Assembly: GCF_042445055.1 (NCBI RefSeq) | Contig: NZ_CP170339.1 | Coordinates: 2,294,001-2,358,000, forward strand | Reading direction: 5' to 3' | Length of the DNA stretch: 64,000 bases | From: Falsihalocynthiibacter sp042445055 | GTDB taxonomy: Bacteria; Pseudomonadota; Alphaproteobacteria; Rhodobacterales; Rhodobacteraceae | Shown: piece after piece, positions 26,346-33,914 of the stretch | Numbering within the stretch: position 1 is the stretch's first letter | Layout of the letters: each line of letters begins with the position of its first letter | The notes under the pieces: generated by a model | Told to the model about the DNA's origin: nothing | The model's database searches: none | The model's input: only the letters and a program-made list of their open reading frames with translations | Position numbers and translations under genes: made by a program

Positions 26346-26777
26346 CTATTTCACCCCGTTCCACTGGAATTCGCCATTGGGACCAAGTGGTGAAAAAGGG
26401 TTATGCGCGATTTCCCAGACGTGCCCGTCGATATCAGCAAAATATCCATGATACCCGCCCCAGAATACGTCTTGCGCAGGTTTGAGAATACGCCCGCCTG
26501 CTTTCTCGGCACGCTCTAGCAATGGCGCGACCTCTTCCTTGGTGCGCAAATTATGCGCAAGGGTCACTCCAGAAAAGCCACCGATACTCTCAAGTGGGAT
26601 GCCCAATTCCTCGGCCATCCCCGCCTTGGTATAAAGGCCCAACGTCTGCCCGATCAAATCAAAGGCGACAACGCCATCCTGACTCTCAACCCGTTTCCAC
26701 CCCAGCGCTTCATAGAACGCGGCAGAGGCCTCCATGTCATCCACACAAAGTGTTATCAGGCTAACGCGCTGGTCCAT
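26346..26777 (-). CDS. VOC (glyoxalase/bleomycin resistance) family protein
   Basis: 143 aa with a VOC beta-alpha-beta-beta-beta fold: VSLITLCVDDMEASAAFYEAL at the start and a C-terminal GYHGYFADIDGHVWEIAHNP strand that carries the usual Glu. The first metal position is not His (VSLIT), so it may be a binding protein rather than a metal-dependent enzyme. It lies 14 nt after the alpha/beta hydrolase gene and directly before the M15-like gene, making a probable three-gene operon. Substrate unknown. Confidence 0.88.
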   Translation of the reverse strand: MDQRVSLITLCVDDMEASAAFYEALGWKRVESQDGVVAFDLIGQTLGLYTKAGMAEELGIPLESIGGFSGVTLAHNLRTKEEVAPLLERAEKAGGRILKPAQDVFWGGYHGYFADIDGHVWEIAHNPFSPLGPNGEFQWNGVK

Positions 26778-26791
26778 ATTCCGCTCCTATT

Positions 26792-27547
26792 TCATGTTGC
26801 GCGCGCCAGAACCTTTTCGCATGTCTTGGCGATCAAGTTTAGGCACTCGGGCGTTGAAAACCGATGATCGGCACCTTTGACAAGCGTGAGGCGAATGTCC
26901 GCTCCCTCAACATGCTCAAGCAAGCGGTTCGCGACGGACACATCCACATCCTCATCCGCGGTCCCTTGAAGAAAACGTGTTGGGAAGTTGAGACTCAACG
27001 GGCTGCGCAGCACCAGATTGCTACGTCCGTCCTCGATCAACTTCTTGGTAATAATGTAGGGGCCATCATCATAGTCGCTCGGCAGGGCAACGCGCCCCGT
27101 TTGCTCCAACTCGGCCCTTTGTGCGTCGCCAAACCCGTCCCACATACTGTCTTCGGTAAAGTCGGGCGCCGCCGCAATTCCCACGAGGCCCGCTATTTTC
27201 TCGGGCATTGAACGCGCCACCAAAAGCGCGATCCATCCGCCCATTGACGATCCAATCAAGACCTGCGGACCATCCGTCAAAGCGCTGATCGCGGCCTGTG
27301 CATCCTGCGCCCATTCACCGATAGAACCATCGGTAAACTCTCCGCCACTGTCGCCGTGCCCTGAGTAATCAAACCGCAGAAATGAGCGGCCGTTTTTGCG
27401 CGCCCATTCCTCAAGATATACCGCCTTGGTGCCGCCCATATCGGACATAAAGCCCCCAAGGAACACAACGCCCGGCCCTGTGCCGTCTGTCTTGTGATAC
27501 GCGATTTCGCGGCCTTGTGGCGTGGTGAAAAATTGTGGTTTTGTCAT
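26792..27547 (-). CDS. Alpha/beta hydrolase
   Basis: 251 aa serine hydrolase. Nucleophile Ser101 in GSSMGG, Asp in the GTADEDVDV loop and His in GADHRF complete a likely triad; the oxyanion strand is VVFLGGFMSD. Overall it resembles the ABHD10-like thioesterase/esterase group, but the substrate cannot be read from sequence. First of a minus-strand run with the VOC and M15-like genes; divergent from thrS across 191 bp. Confidence 0.9.
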   Translation of the reverse strand: MTKPQFFTTPQGREIAYHKTDGTGPGVVFLGGFMSDMGGTKAVYLEEWARKNGRSFLRFDYSGHGDSGGEFTDGSIGEWAQDAQAAISALTDGPQVLIGSSMGGWIALLVARSMPEKIAGLVGIAAAPDFTEDSMWDGFGDAQRAELEQTGRVALPSDYDDGPYIITKKLIEDGRSNLVLRSPLSLNFPTRFLQGTADEDVDVSVANRLLEHVEGADIRLTLVKGADHRFSTPECLNLIAKTCEKVLARAT

Positions 27548-27738
27548 TGATGCGCTCCGGTTTTATTGCCGTGAGAGTGCCCCTAGCAAGACGTATATTC
27601 AACCCCTCTCACCTCCGAAACCTGTGCAAAATCATTATGAAACTTCGTTGACTCTGGGCCCTCAAGGCGGCACAAGACGCGCGAACATGTACCCGCAACC
27701 GGGCGTTTTGTAGGCGCCAAACTGACGAGGAGCCCCAG

Positions 27739-29688
27739 ATGGCCCAAATCTCCCTCACCCTTCCCGATGGCAATTCCCGTGAATACGACGCAGGCGTAAC
27801 GCCCGCCGAAGTTGCCGCGAGCATTTCGAATTCCTTGGCGAAAAAGGCCATCTCTGCAACGGTAGATGGCGCACACTGGGACCTTCAGTGGCCCATCAAT
27901 AATGACGCCAGCATTGCGATCCACACAATCAAGGACGCAGAACAGGCGAATGAGCTGATCCGTCACGACTGTGCCCACATCATGGCGCGCGCCGTTCAAG
28001 AAATCTGGCCCGACGTCAAAGTTACCATCGGCCCTGTTATCAAAAACGGCTGGTACTATGATTTTGACCGCGCCGAGCCCTTCACACCCGAGGACCTCGA
28101 AGTCATCGAGAAAAAGATGAAGGAAATCATCAACAAGCGCGAGCCTGTGACCACCGAAATTTGGGACCGTGACCGCGCGATCAAGTTCTATGAGGCCAAT
28201 AACGAGCCTTATAAAGTAGAGCTGATCAACTCGATCCCCGGCGACGAACCGCTGCGCATGTATTGGCATGGGCATTGGCAGGATCTCTGCCGTGGGCCGC
28301 ACCTTCAGAACACCGGCCAAGTACCCGGTGATGCATTCAAGCTGATGTCCATCGCGGGCGCCTATTGGCGCGGCGACAGCGACCGCGCGATGCTTCAGCG
28401 TATCTATGGCGTTGCGTTTCAGAACAAAGAGGGCCTGAAAAAACACCTCAACATGCTCGAAGAAGCCGCCAAACGCGATCACCGCAAGCTTGGCCGCGAG
28501 ATGGATTTGTTCCACATGCAAGAAGAAGCACCTGGACAGGTTTTCTGGCACGCGAACGGCTGGAAAGTTTATACCGAGCTTCAGGACTATATGCGCCGTC
28601 GTCAGAACGCTGGTGGCTATCAGGAGGTCAACACCCCACAGATTGTGGATCGCAAACTCTGGGAAAAATCCGGACACTGGGAAAAATACCAAGAGAATAT
28701 GTTCATCGTTGAAGTCGACGAAGAACATGCACGCGAAAAAGCTATCAACGCGATGAAGCCGATGAACTGCCCGTGTCACGTTCAAATCTTTAACCAAGGT
28801 ATCAAGTCTTATCGCGACCTACCGCTTCGCATGGCAGAATTCGGATCGTGTAACCGTTATGAACCTTCCGGCGCGCTCCACGGCATTATGCGTGTGCGCG
28901 GATTCACCCAAGATGACGGGCACATTTTCTGTACCGAGGCGCAAATCGAGTCTGAAACTAAAGAGTTCATCGACTTCTTGTCCCAGACCTACAAAGACCT
29001 CGGATTTGATAACTTCCGCATCAAGTTCTCTGACCGTCCCGAAAAACGCGTTGGTTCCGACGAGAGCTGGGATGTGGTCGAGGCTGCGTTGCGCAATGCC
29101 TGCGAAGCCGCAGATTGTGATTACGAACTGAACCCCGGCGAAGGCGCATTCTATGGGCCAAAGCTGGAATTCGTGCTCACCGACGCGATTGGCCGTGATT
29201 GGCAATGCGGCACACTTCAGGTCGATCCGAACATCCCTGAGCGGCTTGAGGCAACCTACATTGCCGAGGATGGCGCCAAGCACACTCCCTATATGTTACA
29301 CCGCGCGACCTTGGGAAGCTTTGAGCGCTTTATCGGCATTCTGATTGAGGAACACGCGGGCAAATTCCCGTTCTGGCTTGCTCCGCGTCAGGTCGTCGTT
29401 GCTTCGATCGTGTCTGATGCAAATGACTTCGTGCACGAAGTGGTTGCCGAACTTAAGAAGCGTGGCGTCCGCGCCGAGGCCGACATTCGCAACGAAAAAA
29501 TCAACTATAAGGTCCGCGAGCACAGCCTTGGCAAAGTGCCGGTTATCCTCGCCGTTGGCATGAAAGAAGTCGAAGAGCGCACAGTAACGCTGCGCCGCTT
29601 GGGCGAAAAGAAAACGACAGTCGTATCGCTCGATGAGATCGCCGCAGAACTCGCGGTGGATGCGACACCGCCTGATCTGCGGAAGTAA
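27739..29688 (+). CDS. thrS: Threonyl-tRNA synthetase
   Basis: Charges tRNA-Thr and edits mischarged Ser-tRNA. Domains in order: TGS (1-62), editing domain with H76, H80, C184 and H188 (HDCAH and CRGPH), class II core with zinc ligands C344 (MNCPC), H395 (DDGHIF) and a His in LHRATLGS, and an anticodon-binding domain (about 550-649). 649 aa is the usual length. The ATG has GAGGAG a few bases upstream. A strong terminator follows. Confidence 0.98.
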   Translation: MAQISLTLPDGNSREYDAGVTPAEVAASISNSLAKKAISATVDGAHWDLQWPINNDASIAIHTIKDAEQANELIRHDCAHIMARAVQEIWPDVKVTIGPVIKNGWYYDFDRAEPFTPEDLEVIEKKMKEIINKREPVTTEIWDRDRAIKFYEANNEPYKVELINSIPGDEPLRMYWHGHWQDLCRGPHLQNTGQVPGDAFKLMSIAGAYWRGDSDRAMLQRIYGVAFQNKEGLKKHLNMLEEAAKRDHRKLGREMDLFHMQEEAPGQVFWHANGWKVYTELQDYMRRRQNAGGYQEVNTPQIVDRKLWEKSGHWEKYQENMFIVEVDEEHAREKAINAMKPMNCPCHVQIFNQGIKSYRDLPLRMAEFGSCNRYEPSGALHGIMRVRGFTQDDGHIFCTEAQIESETKEFIDFLSQTYKDLGFDNFRIKFSDRPEKRVGSDESWDVVEAALRNACEAADCDYELNPGEGAFYGPKLEFVLTDAIGRDWQCGTLQVDPNIPERLEATYIAEDGAKHTPYMLHRATLGSFERFIGILIEEHAGKFPFWLAPRQVVVASIVSDANDFVHEVVAELKKRGVRAEADIRNEKINYKVREHSLGKVPVILAVGMKEVEERTVTLRRLGEKKTTVVSLDEIAAELAVDATPPDLRK

Positions 29689-29700
29689 TGAAAAACATCT

Positions 29701-29738
29701 GAATGCCCTGAGACATATGTTTCAGGGCATTCCTTTTT
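29701..29738 (+). terminator. Intrinsic terminator of thrS
   Basis: An 11-bp perfect stem (29701-29711 with 29722-29732), extendable to 15 pairs around an ATAT loop, followed by CCTTTTTG. It lies 12 nt after the thrS stop. Confidence 0.95.
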
Positions 29739-30047
29739 GCCGAACATTTTGAAATATTGCGCAAATCCCGCACCAAAATTCGTCTCAATTATTACAAAAT
29801 CGGCGCTCTGCCCTGAAACAATTCGTGCATTTCAGCGCCTGACGATTGCTCATCACCCCAAGGTTCCCGCGCTGGAACCTTGAAATAAAGAGCTTTTCCA
29901 CGTTTTAGCGCTCACCACGAATAACTCGCATAAACTCACGCGCAGGTGAATAACGCCTATGTGAGTGGTTTGTTAGCAATGCAAGCGCCTAATATCTCGT
30001 TATCGCTCGACGCGATATCAAACAGTATTTTTCAAAAGGATATCCAG
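29739..30047 (+). other. Non-coding leader/promoter region of the bufferin-type operon
   Basis: About 309 nt without a gene. It contains one clear structure: a perfect 9-bp hairpin, CAAGGTTCC (29859-29867) with GGAACCTTG (29874-29882) and a 6-nt loop. The region must hold the promoter and the metal- or stress-responsive site of the downstream operon. A GGAAC box at 29874 with CGTT at 29901 was considered as an ECF sigma promoter, but the 22-nt spacing does not fit. No promoter can be named. Confidence 0.5.
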
Positions 30048-30338
30048 ATGTCTAACCAGATGAAATCTCTTGCAGTTGCTGGCGCTGTTGCTGCTGCTCT
30101 TACTGCCCACGCCCTTCCTGCTGCCGCAGATGGTGAACAAGAGAAATGCTTCGGTGTAGCACTCGCAGGTGAAAACGACTGCGCCGCTGGCCCTGGCACA
30201 ACATGCGCTGGCACATCCAAAGTGGATTACCAAGGCAATGCATGGAAACTTGTTGCCGCTGGCACGTGCGAAACGATGGATGTGGGCGAAGGCCGCATGG
30301 GTTCTCTCGAAGCCCTTGAGCGCGACATCCCAGCATAA
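30048..30338 (+). CDS. DUF2282 bufferin-type metallophore precursor (BufA1-like)
   Basis: 96 aa. A long signal peptide (residues 1-27, with a hydrophobic core VAGAVAAALTA and cleavage likely after PAAA) precedes a short mature peptide with exactly four Cys: C34 (EKCFGVALAG), C45 (NDCAAG), C53 (TTCAGT) and C74 (AGTCET). Family knowledge: DUF2282 peptides are substrates of DUF692 enzymes, which turn Cys into heterocycles; the products (bufferins) bind copper in the periplasm. AGGA 7 nt before the ATG at 30048 decides the start. A UACG hairpin follows the stop, then the modifying enzyme. That this one binds copper is inference. Confidence 0.92.
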   Translation: MSNQMKSLAVAGAVAAALTAHALPAAADGEQEKCFGVALAGENDCAAGPGTTCAGTSKVDYQGNAWKLVAAGTCETMDVGEGRMGSLEALERDIPA

Positions 30339-30345
30339 TACCTTG

Positions 30346-30369
30346 GCGCCTTCCCTACGGGGAGGGCGC
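30346..30369 (+). terminator. UACG-tetraloop hairpin after the precursor gene
   Basis: A 10-bp stem (30346-30355 with 30360-30369, one G-U pair) closed by a C(UACG)G tetraloop, one of the most stable RNA loops. No T tract follows, so it is more likely a 3'-end stabiliser of the precursor mRNA (or a Rho-type processing site) than a classic terminator. It would let the cell make more peptide than enzyme. Confidence 0.7.
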
Positions 30370-30436
30370 ACCCAATTTGCGGATTCGCGACACTATCTGT
30401 TATACTACTGACTTTAAGCACATTTTGGAGGCTCCC

Positions 30437-31297
30437 ATGCTTGACGCAACCCCGCATCAATTTGAGTCTCTCCCCTGTTGCCCGGGCGTGGGTTACAAAC
30501 CCCAGCATTTTTCTGACATCATGAACGATCCAAAACCTGTTGAGTGGTTGGAAATTCATGCGGAAAACTACATGGGAGATGGCGGACGCCCCATCGCGCA
30601 ACTGCGCGCCCTTTCCGAGAAATTCCCCATTTCCGTGCATGGCGTTGGCCTGTCTATCGGCGGTGAAATGCCCCTTGATCCTGAGCACCTCGCACGCCTC
30701 AAGCACCTGATATCATGGTTAAACCCCGCCAGTTTTTCCGAGCATCTCGCTTGGTCTACGCATGATATGGGCTTTATGAACGATCTCCTCCCGCTTCCTT
30801 ACACCGAAGAAACCCTGTTGCGCATTTGCCGTCATATCGACCAAGTGCAAGAGGTCGTCGGTCGGCGAATGCTGCTTGAAAACCCCTCAAACTATCTGAA
30901 ATTCGCCGAGAGCCAGATCCCTGAGGCGGAGTTCCTTTCGGAAATTTCGCGGCGCACAGGCTGTGGACTTTTGTTTGATGTGAACAATGTTTTCATTTCT
31001 GCAACCAATCAGAAAACCGATCCATATTCCTACATCGACGCGTTCCCGCTAGATCTGGTCGGTGAAATTCACCTCGCTGGACACGAAGAAGACACTGACG
31101 ACACAGGTGCACCGCTCCTCATCGACAGCCACGGCCGCGAGGTCGCAGAGCCCGTATGGGAAATGTACGCCTATACCCTCCAGAAGGGCGGCGCAAAACC
31201 GAGCCTTATTGAATGGGACAACGACATCCCCGAATGGCCGACCCTTGCGGCCGAAGCAAAACGCGCCGCAGACGCGCTCGCAAAGGTCCCAGCCTAA
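30437..31297 (+). CDS. DUF692 multinuclear non-heme iron oxidase (BufB-like)
   Basis: 286 aa TIM-barrel enzyme of the DUF692/MNIO family, which uses two or three iron ions and oxygen to remodel Cys residues of small precursor peptides. Likely metal ligands are H68 (SVHGVGLS), H103 (SEHLAW), E148 (LLENPSN), D181 (LFDVNN), H212 and H216 (IHLAGH), D230, H232 and E259 (LIEWDND), all in the positions expected for the family. TTGGAGG lies 5 nt before the ATG at 30437. It modifies the upstream DUF2282 peptide with the help of the DUF2063 protein that overlaps its 3' end. Confidence 0.95.
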   Translation: MLDATPHQFESLPCCPGVGYKPQHFSDIMNDPKPVEWLEIHAENYMGDGGRPIAQLRALSEKFPISVHGVGLSIGGEMPLDPEHLARLKHLISWLNPASFSEHLAWSTHDMGFMNDLLPLPYTEETLLRICRHIDQVQEVVGRRMLLENPSNYLKFAESQIPEAEFLSEISRRTGCGLLFDVNNVFISATNQKTDPYSYIDAFPLDLVGEIHLAGHEEDTDDTGAPLLIDSHGREVAEPVWEMYAYTLQKGGAKPSLIEWDNDIPEWPTLAAEAKRAADALAKVPA

Positions 31298-32049
31298 TGG
31301 TGACCGTTTCTCAATCCGAGTTTATCACCGCCCTGCTTGATCCTGATCAGGCAGTGCCGAGTGGTCTGCGCAGCCCTGATGACTCAACGGCGGGCAAGAG
31401 GTTTTCGGTCTATCGCAACAATGTTGCGGTTTCCTTAACCGAAGCGCTCACACAGGCATTCCCCATTCTCACGCGCATTGTTGGCGAAGAATTCTTTAAC
31501 GCGCTCGCGGGCGTCTTCCTTCGAGAGCACCCGCCGCAATCTCCTCTAATGATGTTTTACGGCTCGCGGATGCCATCGTTTCTAGAGACGTTTGAGCCTG
31601 TCGCGCACCTGCCCTATCTTGCGGATGTTGCACGCCTCGAACTCGCTCTGCGCCAATCCTATCATGCGGCCGACACCACCCCGATTGCGCCCGAAACGCT
31701 GCAGAATATGCCTCCTGATATGCTGATGAAGTCGCAAGTTTCGTTTGCTCCAACGGTACACATCCTTCAATCGCGCTGGCCGCTGCACGCCATTTATCTC
31801 GCCAATACGCGCCCTGATGCCCCCGCCGTCACACCCGGCGCGCAAGACGTTATTGTAACGCGTCCCGACTTTGATCCTCAGGTCTCGCTCCTTCCGCGCG
31901 GTGGTGCCGCCTTCATCTCCTCACTCCAAAACGGTGCACGTTTCTCCGAGGCATTCGACACCGCTGGCGCGACACAGGGTTTTGATCTCTCGCAAGTGTT
32001 GGGCATCCTCTTCTCTGGCGGCGCGATCACCAAAATCGCGCCTCAATAA
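31297..32049 (+). CDS. DUF2063 partner protein (BufC-like)
   Basis: 250 aa. The N-terminal HvfC/BufC domain (about residues 7-95: FITALLDPDQAVPSGL, then RFSVYRNNVAVSLTEAL) and the rest match proteins that deliver the precursor peptide to DUF692 enzymes. The ATG overlaps the last base of the DUF692 stop (TAATG), so the two are translationally coupled, as expected for a stoichiometric complex. The N-terminal domain presumably docks on the oxidase and the C-terminal part recognises the peptide; this is inferred from family knowledge. Confidence 0.93.
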   Translation: MVTVSQSEFITALLDPDQAVPSGLRSPDDSTAGKRFSVYRNNVAVSLTEALTQAFPILTRIVGEEFFNALAGVFLREHPPQSPLMMFYGSRMPSFLETFEPVAHLPYLADVARLELALRQSYHAADTTPIAPETLQNMPPDMLMKSQVSFAPTVHILQSRWPLHAIYLANTRPDAPAVTPGAQDVIVTRPDFDPQVSLLPRGGAAFISSLQNGARFSEAFDTAGATQGFDLSQVLGILFSGGAITKIAPQ

Positions 32050-32059
32050 GGACAAAACT

Positions 32060-32629
32060 ATGCACACGCTCATTCGCTTTTACGATTTTGTCGTTTCGCT
32101 CATCACCTCGATCGCGGGGACGTGGCTGCTTCCGACGCTCGCGCGCTTCACCTTCGCGGCGACTTTGCTGATATATTACTGGAACTCGGCGTGGCTCAAA
32201 CTAGGGGATGGTATCTTTGGCCTTTTTTCCCCTTCGGTTGGTGCCTATGCCCAGATTTTCCCAAAAGCAATGGAGGCCGTCTCTTATGACATCGGCCAGT
32301 TAAGCTGGTTCCATTGGTTGGTGGTCGTTGCTGGAACAACGGCCGAGTTCGTTCTGCCGGCGCTGATTGTACTTGGTCTGTTTACACGGCTCGCAAGTAT
32401 CGGAATGATCGGCTTCATCACAGTCCAAAGCCTAACTGACCTCTATGGCCACGGCGGCATAGAACAGCCCGAAACCCTCGGCGCATGGTTTGACCGCTTC
32501 CCCGATAGCGTCATTTTGGATCAGCGACTGTTCTGGATTTCGATTCTGGTCATTCTGATTATCAAAGGCGCGGGCCCGATCTCGCTTGATCGAATTCTGA
32601 TTGGAACCACTCGCCAAGACCGCCTCTAG
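32060..32629 (+). CDS. DoxX-family membrane protein of the bufferin operon
   Basis: 189 aa with four membrane helices (roughly residues 25-45, 84-105, 108-128 and 155-173) and the DoxX-type pattern GTTAEFVLPALIVLGLFTRLAS. DoxX proteins often accompany DUF692/DUF2282 loci and may supply redox equivalents or handle metal at the membrane; the role is not settled. Eleven nt after the DUF2063 gene with an AAGGAC site. Its stop overlaps that of the opposite ArsC-like gene (CTAG). Confidence 0.92.
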   Translation: MHTLIRFYDFVVSLITSIAGTWLLPTLARFTFAATLLIYYWNSAWLKLGDGIFGLFSPSVGAYAQIFPKAMEAVSYDIGQLSWFHWLVVVAGTTAEFVLPALIVLGLFTRLASIGMIGFITVQSLTDLYGHGGIEQPETLGAWFDRFPDSVILDQRLFWISILVILIIKGAGPISLDRILIGTTRQDRL

Positions 32630-32955
32630 TCCAGAATGGCCGCCTGCACGTCCGCCCCCCATCCCAGGTAAAGCGTGCCCTGATGTTCGATCACGGGCCG
32701 TTTCATCAATGTCGGGTGCTCGCGCAACAATTCAATCGGGTCGCCCGCACGCTCATCCTCCGACAATCCCCGCCAAGTGGTCGAGCGCCGATTGACCAAT
32801 GCCTCACCAAACGCGTCGTAAAATCGGTTCAGATCATCCGTCGCCACACCGTCCGCGCGCACATCAATGCTTTCGAGCTCCACGCCCTGCGCTGCGATTG
32901 CCTTGTTCGCCTTACGACAGGTATCACAGGCTTTAAGCCCCCAAATCTTCATCAT
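32626..32955 (-). CDS. ArsC/Spx-family (YffB-like) protein
   Basis: 109 aa thioredoxin-fold protein with CDTCRKA (residues 10-16), Arg-containing strand TLMKRPVI and a C-terminal acidic tail. The CxxC motif and the KRP pattern place it in the ArsC-related Spx/YffB group, which are glutathione-linked reductases or regulators rather than proven arsenate reductases. No ars genes are near. The start may be either of two adjacent Met codons (32955 or 32952). Confidence 0.9.
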   Translation of the reverse strand: MMKIWGLKACDTCRKANKAIAAQGVELESIDVRADGVATDDLNRFYDAFGEALVNRRSTTWRGLSEDERAGDPIELLREHPTLMKRPVIEHQGTLYLGWGADVQAAILD

Positions 32956-33164
32956 TTTCCCTCAAATGCTTCGAATTTTTCAAACAATCTGCGGCCAAGT
33001 CGTGAAAATACTTGCGTTTTCCTCGATTCGCGCTACCGTTTTCACCGTGTTAGCAGAATTTTTGCTCTTCTGCTCCTGTATCCACAGGACGTTTGACCCA
33101 AATTTTCTTAGGCACAGCCCGCCGCAATTCCGCGATGGGTAAGAATTGATTAGGGAGAAAACGG

Positions 33165-33374
33165 ATGGCTACCGGCACCGTTAAATGGTTTAACACTACT
33201 AAAGGCTTCGGCTTTATTGCACCTGACGCAGGCGGATCGGACGTATTTGTTCACATTTCCGCAGTTGAAAAAGCAGGTCTAACAGGCTTGGCTGACAACC
33301 AGAAAATTGAATACGAATTGATTGCTGGTCGCGATGGACGTGAATCCGCAGGCGAACTGAAAACTATCGGTTAA
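33165..33374 (+). CDS. Cold-shock protein (CspA family), copy 1
   Basis: 69 aa, one S1-like cold-shock domain. RNP1 KGFGFIAP (residues 13-20) and RNP2 VFVHISAV (27-34) are intact. An RNA chaperone that melts secondary structure. AGGGAG precedes the ATG at 33165. A short hairpin (33052-33058 with 33068-33074) lies in the 209-nt region upstream. It has its own terminator and a close paralogue 250 nt downstream, so it looks like a tandem duplication. Confidence 0.96.
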   Translation: MATGTVKWFNTTKGFGFIAPDAGGSDVFVHISAVEKAGLTGLADNQKIEYELIAGRDGRESAGELKTIG

Positions 33375-33404
33375 TTTTCTAATATCGTCGAATACAATGG
33401 TTTG

Positions 33405-33434
33405 CGGCCCGGCACTCGGGCCGTTCTTTTTCCT
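33405..33434 (+). terminator. Terminator of cold-shock gene 1
   Basis: CGGCCCG (33405-33411) / CGGGCCG (33417-33423), loop of 5, followed by TTCTTTTTCCTTTT. A standard intrinsic terminator. Confidence 0.93.
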
Positions 33435-33454
33435 TTTATTATAACGATTTCGCA

Positions 33455-33483
33455 CAAGTTTACGGAAACACTTGCAGTTTCCG
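33455..33483 (+). promoter_or_regulatory. Alternative hairpins upstream of cold-shock gene 2
   Basis: Two helices that cannot form together: CAAGT (33455-33459) with ACTTG (33470-33474), and CGGAAAC (33463-33469) with GTTTCCG (33477-33483). If transcribed as part of the leader, this could be a temperature-dependent switch like the cspA leader; it might also be DNA-level dyad symmetry. Function not shown. Confidence 0.35.
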
Positions 33484-33624
33484 CATAAAAGCCCCATATG
33501 AGAGCTGTGACGACAGACTCTATCCTCCCGCCTTCCCTCTTCTGAGCAGCCGGTTCGATTAATAACAAGGGCTGATCACCAAACCGCCGCATAATGTGGG
33601 CGGCCAATGATAGGAGATACGGGA

Positions 33625-33834
33625 ATGGCTACTGGCACCGTAAAATGGTTTAACACTACTAAAGGCTTCGGCTTTATCGCACCAGACGCTGGTGGATCTG
33701 ATGTATTCGTACACATTTCTGCAGTTGAGCGCGCAGGCCTTACAGGCTTGGCCGACAACCAGAAAGTGACATATGAGCTTCAAGAAGGTCGCGACGGTCG
33801 CGCTTCTGCTGGCGATTTGGCACTAGCTGACTAA
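33625..33834 (+). CDS. Cold-shock protein (CspA family), copy 2
   Basis: 69 aa; the first 35 residues match copy 1 exactly, and later differences are mainly in the loop (KIEYELIAG against KVTYELQEG) and the C terminus (LALAD against LKTIG). RNP1 and RNP2 are intact. Start chosen at 33625 because AGGAGA lies 8 nt upstream and the MATGTVKWFN family start follows. Separate upstream region and separate terminator, so the two copies can be regulated differently. Confidence 0.95.
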   Translation: MATGTVKWFNTTKGFGFIAPDAGGSDVFVHISAVERAGLTGLADNQKVTYELQEGRDGRASAGDLALAD

Positions 33835-33860
33835 TAGCTTTAGCTTCTGCTAAACGAGAA

Positions 33861-33891
33861 ACACCCTGCGAATTTCGCAGGGTGTTTTTTT
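33861..33891. terminator. Terminator between cold-shock gene 2 and thyX
   Basis: An 11-bp stem (ACACCCTGCGA at 33861-33871 with TCGCAGGGTGT at 33875-33885) followed by TTTTTT on the plus strand. On the minus strand, TTTCTCGTTT also follows, so it may end the thyX transcript as well. Confidence 0.93.
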
Positions 33892-33914
33892 ATGTCCCGC
33901 TTTAAGTGCGAACC

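Noticed and set aside
27583..28797. 404-codon minus-strand frame opposite thrS
   Set aside because: Antisense shadow of intact threonyl-tRNA synthetase domains; no ribosome site or recognisable domain.
29874..29904. GGAAC / CGTT boxes as an ECF (EcfG-type) promoter for the bufferin-type operon
   Set aside because: The spacing between the boxes is 22 nt, whereas 16-17 is needed, and GGAAC is already one arm of a hairpin.
32626..32955. ArsC-like gene as arsenate reductase, linked with the ArsR-type gene
   Set aside because: The CxxC/KRP pattern fits YffB/Spx-like proteins, and the ArsR-type gene is 12 kb away and paired with an SRPBCC gene.
33548..33600. GGTTCGATT stretch as a possible tRNA T-arm
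   Set aside because: No acceptor stem, D-arm or anticodon arm can be drawn around it.
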